Positions 59,275 to 64,000 of a DNA stretch of 64,000 nt are shown here, piece by piece. Source of the stretch: Alkalicoccus daliensis (GTDB lineage: Bacteria > Bacillota > Bacilli > Bacillales > Salisediminibacteriaceae); contig NZ_FNIL01000002.1 of the NCBI RefSeq assembly GCF_900103955.1, forward strand, positions 268,485 through 332,484. Direction: 5' to 3'. Position 1 is the first letter of the stretch. Every line of letters begins with the position of its first letter. The position numbers and the translations under genes were made by a program. The notes beneath the pieces are model-generated. The model did no database searches, was not told where the DNA came from, and saw nothing but the letters and a program-made list of their open reading frames with translations.

Positions 59275-59305
59275 TTGACTCTCACGTTACGTCATACTTT
59301 AAAGT
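59275..59305 (+). promoter_or_regulatory. MerR-type promoter with a 19-bp spacer
   Basis: TTGACT (59275-59280) and TAAAGT (59300-59305) are 19 bp apart, the long spacer typical of MerR-activated promoters. The spacer holds CTCACGTTACGTCA, similar to TipA/Mta-type operators. It points to autoactivation of the gene at 59331. Confidence 0.7.
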
Positions 59306-59330
59306 AATTAGTGAAGGAGGTGGCAGACAG

Positions 59331-60077
59331 GTGAAGTTAAAAGTAAAGGAAGTGGCGGAGCTCGTCGGGATCAGCGTCCGGACACTGCATTATTACGATC
59401 AGGTTCAATTATTGTCTCCCGCAAAAACGAGTTCTTCCGGGTATCGGCTCTATGCAGAAGCGGACCTGGAAAAACTGCAGCAAATCTTATTCTTCAAAGA
59501 ACTGGGCTTTTCCCTGAAAGAAATTAAAAAAATCATTACCAGCCCTTCCTATGACGTGGAGGAAGCACTGCTGCTGCAGAGAAAAATGCTCGTTGAGAAA
59601 CGAAAAAGTGTGGAGAAAATGATAGAAAACCTCGATAAAACAATGAAGCACAAAAAAGGAGAGATTTACATGACGAAAGAAGAAAGATTTGAGGGAATAA
59701 ACTTCAGAGACAACCCGTATGAGCAGGAAGCCCGCGAACGTTGGGGCGATACACCGGTGGACGAGGCAAATGCAAACTTAGGCAACAAGTCACAGGAGGA
59801 GCAGGACCATCTGGCGGAAAAGTGGGAGATGTATTTCCGGAAATTTGCAGAGCTTCGCGGCAAGTCACCAGATGCAGCAGAAGTGCAGGAAGTAATGAGA
59901 GAATGGTATGATTTTTTGAATGAAAACTTTACCAGGTATTCGCTGGAGGCATTCTCTGGATTAGGGCAATTATATGTGAGTGATGAACGCTTTACGAAGA
60001 ATATTGATCAATACGGGGAAGGGCTGGCACAGTTCATGAGTGAGGCGATGCAGCGGTTCGCTGAGAAAAAGAAGTAA
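59331..60077 (+). CDS. MerR regulator with TipAS antibiotic-binding domain
   Basis: GTG 59331 follows GAAGGAGGTGGC. The 248-residue protein has a MerR HTH (Val-Gly-Ile-Ser-Val-Arg-Thr-Leu-His-Tyr-Tyr-Asp, about 12-23) and a dimerisation coiled coil (to about 110). The helical TipAS domain (about 120-245) contains Trp-Gly-Asp-Thr and Trp-Tyr-Asp-Phe-Leu. It is like Bacillus Mta and Streptomyces TipAL, which sense peptide antibiotics or other drugs and activate efflux genes. Start Met of a shorter TipAS-only form could be ATG 59670. Confidence 0.88.
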   Translation: MKLKVKEVAELVGISVRTLHYYDQVQLLSPAKTSSSGYRLYAEADLEKLQQILFFKELGFSLKEIKKIITSPSYDVEEALLLQRKMLVEKRKSVEKMIENLDKTMKHKKGEIYMTKEERFEGINFRDNPYEQEARERWGDTPVDEANANLGNKSQEEQDHLAEKWEMYFRKFAELRGKSPDAAEVQEVMREWYDFLNENFTRYSLEAFSGLGQLYVSDERFTKNIDQYGEGLAQFMSEAMQRFAEKKK

Positions 60078-60126
60078 TACAATGAATACAGGAAGGGAGC
60101 AGGTGAGTATAAAAAAGTGTAGATTT

Positions 60127-60154
60127 GACCCCTGGCTGAGGCAAGGGGTCTTTT
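60127..60154 (+). terminator. Terminator after the MerR gene
   Basis: GACCCCT (60127-60133) and AGGGGTC (60144-60150) then TTTT. Confidence 0.75.
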
Positions 60155-60308
60155 AAAGCTGGCGGATTTCAATAGTTCCCTTGCAAGTGGGAGTTTTCAA
60201 AAAGAAAGTATAACTTTAGCGATTGTCTCTTCATTTAACTAGGCGGTATTTACTTAACATCAAATGAAGATGTGGTTTTAAATAAATAATCAGAAAATTC
60301 ATTGTATA

Positions 60309-60322
60309 AGAACGTGCGTTCG
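60309..60322. promoter_or_regulatory. LexA/DinR-box-like site
   Basis: AGAACGTGCGTTCG matches the Bacillus SOS box (CGAAC-RNRY-GTTYG) at 13 of 14 positions. It lies 142 bp before the VOC-family gene. The gap 60155-60450 holds no other gene I can support; AAAGGAGTCGTG at 60354 could start a 19-codon peptide. Confidence 0.5.
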
Positions 60323-60450
60323 TTTATACTTGGAATTAACAACACTAAATAGAAAGGAGTCGTGATTTCTACAGGAATAATATTACGAGGTATCATTAGA
60401 TGTAATGCGGGATGTCTGTAAATATTTGACTACACGAGGAGGCTGGTCAT

Positions 60451-60882
60451 ATGAATAGAATAAATTTAATAACCTTAGGTGTGGAAAATATCCCTACATC
60501 ATTACGCTTTTATAGAGACGGATTGGGATTTGAAACATCTGTCAGTGAAGAAAATCCAGGTATTGTTTTCTTTAACAATAGGGGAACCAAGTTAGCGCTC
60601 TATCCGTTAGATGAATTAGCAAAGGATATAAATCAAAAGGAGCAGCTTGTACGCGGGAAATTTTCAGGGATCACCTTTGCTTTTAATGCACATTCAGCCG
60701 AAGAAGTAGACCAGGTGATGAAACAGGCAGAAAAAGCCGGGGGAAAAATCATTAAATCTCCGCAAAAGGTTTTTTGGGGCGGCTACAGCGGCTACTTTTC
60801 AGACCCGGATGGTTATCATTGGGAAGTAGCTTTTGCTGAAAGCTGGGAATTCGATGAAAATGAAATGTTAGTGATTAAGTAG
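60451..60882 (+). CDS. VOC (glyoxalase) family protein
   Basis: ATG 60451 follows GAGGAGGCTGGTC. The 143-residue protein has paired beta-alpha-beta-beta-beta modules: Ile-Asn-Leu-Ile-Thr-Leu-Gly-Val (4-11), Phe-Tyr-Arg-Asp-Gly-Leu-Gly-Phe (about 20-27) and Tyr-Ser-Gly-Tyr-Phe-Ser-Asp-Pro-Asp-Gly-Tyr-His-Trp-Glu-Val-Ala (about 114-129). This is the common VOC group annotated as glyoxalase-like; metal ligands are only partly visible, substrate unknown. Confidence 0.85.
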   Translation: MNRINLITLGVENIPTSLRFYRDGLGFETSVSEENPGIVFFNNRGTKLALYPLDELAKDINQKEQLVRGKFSGITFAFNAHSAEEVDQVMKQAEKAGGKIIKSPQKVFWGGYSGYFSDPDGYHWEVAFAESWEFDENEMLVIK

Positions 60883-60985
60883 GTGAATACTTTATTAATT
60901 TAAATATAGGAGGACAGCGGAGAAGCGTTGTTCTCTTTTTCTCATATAGTAATTGATCAGAAGTTATCTCATTCTTTAAATTAAT

Positions 60986-61449
60986 TTACAAAAATCCTTT
61001 CATCCGCACTACTTTCCCGTCTACTTCAAGACCTGCTTCTTCCATACCCAGGCTTTGATAAAATTTTAGCGCGGGAGTATTGTGAGGGGAAACTCTTAAA
61101 TGATATTCCTTTACTTTGTACGTGGAAAAGAACTCCAGAGCATACCTGTGGAGCAGCTTTCCCATGCCAAGCCCCCGTTTTTCAGCTGTTAAATAGTATA
61201 AATGAATATATCCAATTTTTGGCCCTCGTATGCACGGATACTTAATTCCAGCTGCCCAATAAAGTTACCTTTATCTTCAATTAACACAAATCCCGCAGGA
61301 AACTCGCTCACTTTTTTCTCCAGCCAGTATAGGTAAGCTGCTTCTTCTCCGAATCCGGAAGTGTCTCCAAAACTGACCCGAAAGGAATCTTTTCGAAATT
61401 CTAAAACAGTTCTTTTATGTTCTGTTGGATGAATAGTTTTGAAGCGCAA
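60986..61449 (-). pseudogene. Frameshifted GNAT acetyltransferase
   Basis: ATG 61449 opens the N-terminal half (Tyr-Trp-Leu-Glu-Lys-Lys, Phe-Val-Leu-Ile-Glu-Asp-Lys-Gly-Asn-Phe-Ile-Gly-Gln-Leu-Glu-Leu) that ends at 61189. One base is missing near 61215 (GGGCCAAAAATTGG). The other frame continues with Ile-Gly-Tyr-Ile-His-Leu-Tyr-Tyr-Leu, Arg-Gly-Leu-Gly-Met-Gly-Lys-Leu-Leu (acetyl-CoA loop) and Leu-Lys-Phe-Tyr-Gln-Ser-Leu-Gly-Met to TAA 60986. About 153 residues if repaired. Confidence 0.75.
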
Positions 61450-61631
61450 TATAATCCTCTCTTTTCATTATAAATTATTAATACCTTAGCATAATTTACT
61501 AATTTTTAATAAGTCCCGTACAGGTAAATACTTTAAAAAGTTTGTAAATATAGGTTTTATTTTCCAATAACGAGGTTATAGGACCTTGTAACCTGTTGTG
61601 CCACGTAAATTTTATACAAAGGCGGGATTTG

Positions 61632-62531
61632 ATGAAGAAAGCAGTAATTTGTATGAGTGCAGTAGCACTGTTTGCAGCACCGGCAGCGGTATCAGCAGAA
61701 TCAGATGCAGCAGATATCCTAAACCAGTCAAACGAAGCAATGGACAGCCTGGACAGCTTTTCCAGCACAGTTTATATGGAAATGTCGATTGTAGAAAATG
61801 GCGAAGCTTTCACAACGGAAGCAACAGTAGAACAGGACGTATTCCTGGACCCTTTCAAACTGCGGCAGGAAACAACCACCGTTCTCCCGGAGCTTGGTGA
61901 AGAAGAGACGCTGATGTCCTACATGACAGAAGATGGCTTTTACCAGGAAGATGGAGAAGGCGGCTGGATCCGGCTCGATGACGGTCTTGGAGATATGATG
62001 ACAGCACAGGATCAGCTGATGGATGCTGGGCCGATCGCAGAACACATGGACGTTACGGAGGAGGATGGCTACTACGTACTTACATACACCGGAGAGCCTG
62101 AAGACTTCGAAGACGTGATGGAAGCTGTGTACGAGATGGACGGAATGAACGGCGACATGGAGGGCATGGAGGAAATGGAAGATATGATGAATATCGAAGA
62201 CATTTCCTATGAAATGCATATCGATCAGGACACCTATTATGTAACGGACGCAGTGGTAGATCTTACGATGAGCATGGAAATGGAAGGAATGTCTGTCACT
62301 ATGGAACAAATGATGGAGATGAGCTTCCATAATTTCAACAACGTCGAGGATTTTGATCTGCCGCAGGAAGCACTCGAAGCAGATGATCTGGAAGACGTTC
62401 TCGAAGAAGAGCTCGGCGATGAAATGCCGGCAACGGCGACAAGCTACCCACTCTGGGCTGGTTTTGGAATCGCACTTGCTGCAGCTGGAATGTTCTTCAT
62501 GACCGGCAGACGCCGCGGTGAAGTTTCATAA
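61632..62531 (+). CDS. Met- and acid-rich DUF6612-like surface protein with a sortase-type signal
   Basis: ATG 61632 follows AAAGGCGGGAT. The 299-residue precursor has a Sec signal peptide (cleavage near Val-Ser-Ala-Glu, about 21). Next is a DUF6612/LolA-like domain starting Ile-Leu-Asn-Gln-Ser-Asn-Glu-Ala-Met, with a Met/Glu/Asp-rich stretch (about 175-195). The end reads Met-Pro-Ala-Thr-Ala-Thr-Ser, a hydrophobic helix and Gly-Arg-Arg-Arg. That end is an LPxTA-like cell-wall sorting signal of the class seen with Bacillus class D/C sortases. No sortase gene is in the window. Likely wall-anchored; ligand unknown. Confidence 0.72.
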   Translation: MKKAVICMSAVALFAAPAAVSAESDAADILNQSNEAMDSLDSFSSTVYMEMSIVENGEAFTTEATVEQDVFLDPFKLRQETTTVLPELGEEETLMSYMTEDGFYQEDGEGGWIRLDDGLGDMMTAQDQLMDAGPIAEHMDVTEEDGYYVLTYTGEPEDFEDVMEAVYEMDGMNGDMEGMEEMEDMMNIEDISYEMHIDQDTYYVTDAVVDLTMSMEMEGMSVTMEQMMEMSFHNFNNVEDFDLPQEALEADDLEDVLEEELGDEMPATATSYPLWAGFGIALAAAGMFFMTGRRRGEVS

Positions 62532-62553
62532 ATTTTATGGTGAATTAAACAGA

Positions 62554-62587
62554 GAAGCCTGGTGAACGGTGCGGGCTTCTTTTTTGC
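62554..62587 (+). terminator. Terminator after the surface protein gene
   Basis: AGAAGCC (62554-62560) and GGCTTCT (62575-62581), followed by TTTTT. Confidence 0.75.
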
Positions 62588-62722
62588 GATCTTAAATAGA
62601 AAGAACAGCAGGGGGAAGTTACTATTAATTACATATAAATAAAATAAAGGATTATTTATATGGAAAGAGAAGAGTATATATAAGATTAACGCTGCTATAG
62701 TGCGAAGAGGAGAGAGCTCTTG

Positions 62723-63127
62723 ATGAATAATATAAAAAGCCATCTGACATTCACGCTTATGCTGCTGGCATTCCTGCTGATGCTGATAACGGATTTTTTC
62801 CCAGCTTTTTTTCTTAGTATTTGGATTCCTGCAATTCTGTTTCTGCTTTTTTCTTATCTGAATGGGGTTACCAGGAAAAAAGAGGATAAACGGGACATCA
62901 AAAATTTAAAATTAAACATGCTTTATACAGCAGTACTTTTAGTCTTTTACTTTGCAGCAGCAGCTGTCCTGCATGCTTTGGGCGGTTCACCGCAGAACGC
63001 AACTGGTTTTTTCAACATTATTCTGATAATTCTTGGCAGCGGCTCTATTTTTTATCATTATTTCTACTATAGAAAAGAAATGAAAGCGAGAGCATTATAC
63101 GGGGAATATTTTGATTCTCCTCGTTAA
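62723..63127 (+). CDS. Four-helix membrane protein
   Basis: ATG 62723 (or TTG 62720) follows AGAGGAGAGAGC. About 134 residues: helices at about 7-25, 28-45, 68-88 and 100-118, with basic loops (Thr-Arg-Lys-Lys-Glu-Asp-Lys-Arg). No family recognised. Confidence 0.55.
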   Translation: MNNIKSHLTFTLMLLAFLLMLITDFFPAFFLSIWIPAILFLLFSYLNGVTRKKEDKRDIKNLKLNMLYTAVLLVFYFAAAAVLHALGGSPQNATGFFNIILIILGSGSIFYHYFYYRKEMKARALYGEYFDSPR

Positions 63128-63243
63128 TGAAGAAGACAGAAATACTTCTTAATAATTAGGAAAAGCAATAGATTTACCATAAGTAACCTGCACAGGGCTT
63201 TTCCATATAACATAAATAAGTAGGACACAGGTTTTTACCATTG

Positions 63244-63603
63244 TTAATTGTAATGAATGACTCCATATATAATTGATCCGATCATAAATAACACGCAGGT
63301 TACGGCGCTTAAGTAATAAGTTTTGCTGGATCGCGCGTACTTCCACTCCATGATAGTGCTGAATGCATACATAATACATGGACCAATAAAGATAAGCGGC
63401 CTAAGATGATGAAAATCTGTTATTGCCAAAATCATTACAATGAAATTAACAATATAGAGTACTTTCTCCACATATTTATGTAACTTATTTACGTAATCAT
63501 TCTTTAAGTCTGATTCTTTTATATATTCCATATTAATCAATTTTTTATTAATAAAAATGCTTAAAATAACGATACTTATGATTATGATAAGAATGGATAC
63601 CAT
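63244..63603 (-). CDS. DUF4181-like membrane protein
   Basis: ATG 63603 follows AGGAGGCTGGCATG. The 119-residue product has hydrophobic segments at about 2-17, 48-63, 68-85 and 98-115, and the Met-Glu-Trp-Lys-Tyr-Ala motif after helix 3 that I associate with DUF4181 proteins of Bacillus. Function unknown. Confidence 0.6.
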   Translation of the reverse strand: MVSILIIIISIVILSIFINKKLINMEYIKESDLKNDYVNKLHKYVEKVLYIVNFIVMILAITDFHHLRPLIFIGPCIMYAFSTIMEWKYARSSKTYYLSAVTCVLFMIGSIIYGVIHYN

Positions 63604-63678
63604 GCCAGCCTCCTGAAAGTCCTTTCCCGCTTCATCCTGCCTGCTTTGTTTTAAGCACTTATCTCTCTAAATCGATTT

Positions 63679-63864
63679 TTAAGACCCAGCAAAAATAAAA
63701 TAAAATACACCGGTAATAAGAAGCAAAGGCACAATTGCAAATAAGCTTTTTCTTACTATTCTAAAATGCGTCCGGGCGTTTCCGCCGCTGTCTGCCTGCG
63801 TAGCAATTTCCATCGCGAGCCCCAGTGCTGCAAGCGTCAGCACGCCAATTATTATCATCCAATT
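63679..63864 (-). CDS. Small two-helix membrane protein
   Basis: GTG 63864 follows AAAAAAGGAGGAGTGCGC; longer starts to 63900 overlap that site. The 61 residues form helices at about 2-20 and 42-60, with a polar loop (Gln-Ala-Asp-Ser-Gly-Gly-Asn-Ala-Arg). It lies 75 bp upstream of the DUF4181-like gene on the same strand. The remaining 63865-64000 shows no gene. Confidence 0.55.
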   Translation of the reverse strand, partial: NWMIIIGVLTLAALGLAMEIATQADSGGNARTHFRIVRKSLFAIVPLLLITGVFYFIFAGS

Positions 63865-64000
63865 CACTGCGCACTCCTCCTTTTTTAATAGAAACCCCAA
63901 TTATTTGGTAAAATCTGATAAAATAAATGTATCATAGATTTCTATATATGGAAAATCACTTCCTTTATTTTTTAAGTGCACCGAAGAAAGCAGTTTTAAA

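Noticed and set aside
61728..62330. 200-codon His-rich minus-strand frame opposite the surface protein
   Set aside because: His runs are the reverse complement of Met/Glu/Asp-rich codons; not a metal-binding protein gene.
1..64000. CRISPR arrays, tRNA, rRNA, IS elements, prophage
   Set aside because: No regularly spaced repeats, no tRNA- or rRNA-like stretches, and no transposase, integrase or phage structural genes were seen on either strand.

Overview
The window is chromosomal DNA from a low-GC Gram-positive bacterium of the Bacillaceae. The evidence is strong GGAGG ribosome binding sites, frequent TTG and GTG starts, a Bce-type peptide-antibiotic module, a YwqM/YwqN pair, a frataxin-like YdhG protein, CopY/CopA/CopB, and many DUF families typical of Bacillus (DUF4275, DUF3221, DUF6366, DUF3784, DUF4181, DUF2812). 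Many secreted proteins are very acidic, which hints at a salt- or alkali-adapted species; that last point is inference. No rRNA, tRNA, IS transposase, prophage or CRISPR array was seen.

Layout. 0-5 kb: a row of small unrelated immunity-like genes without a toxin, bounded by a perfect 95-bp direct repeat, followed by a frameshifted abrB relic. 5-8.3 kb: a RelE/NadS toxin-antitoxin pair with a 21-bp palindromic operator, a relic of a DNRLRE (WapA-type) wall protein, and a second toxin-antitoxin-like pair (TumE-like) with its own inverted-repeat operator. 8.5-22.3 kb: a belt of small lipoproteins and membrane proteins, including three paralogues of one lipoprotein family (one dead) and a Phd/RelE-like pair whose toxin has an in-frame stop. 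22.5-28 kb: more conserved, higher-GC genes (hydrolase, YdhG, acetyltransferase, ddl, murF). 28.2-32.6 kb: a BceRS-AB-type resistance operon. 33-35 kb: an immunity-like gene beside ywqM/ywqN. 35.3-40.5 kb: copper efflux (copY with two cop boxes, copA, copB). 40.6-43.5 kb: a membrane exporter, TetR regulator and a glyoxalase-fold protein. 43.5-51.4 kb: a graveyard of toxin-antitoxin modules (XRE, AbiE, MazEF, HigBA-like, RelB-like). 51.7-64 kb: lipoproteins, PadR/DUF2812, a methyltransferase, a TipAS-type MerR regulator, a glyoxalase, a sortase-type surface protein and small membrane proteins.

How it works together. Two themes dominate. One is envelope stress and resistance: the Bce module, copper pumps, PadR, MerR and TetR regulators, and lipoproteins. 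The other is defence and conflict genes in decay. In four separate modules (18.8, 45.4, 47.3 and 48.5 kb) the toxin carries a stop, frameshift or large deletion while the neighbouring antitoxin reads open. The immunity-like genes at the left end likewise stand without a complete toxin. The window reads as a region where addiction and competition modules arrive, lose the toxin, and leave the antidote behind.

Small genes are common. Several membrane microproteins of 22-58 residues with good ribosome binding sites are listed, as are two lipoprotein genes whose only well-placed start codons are ATC and ATT.
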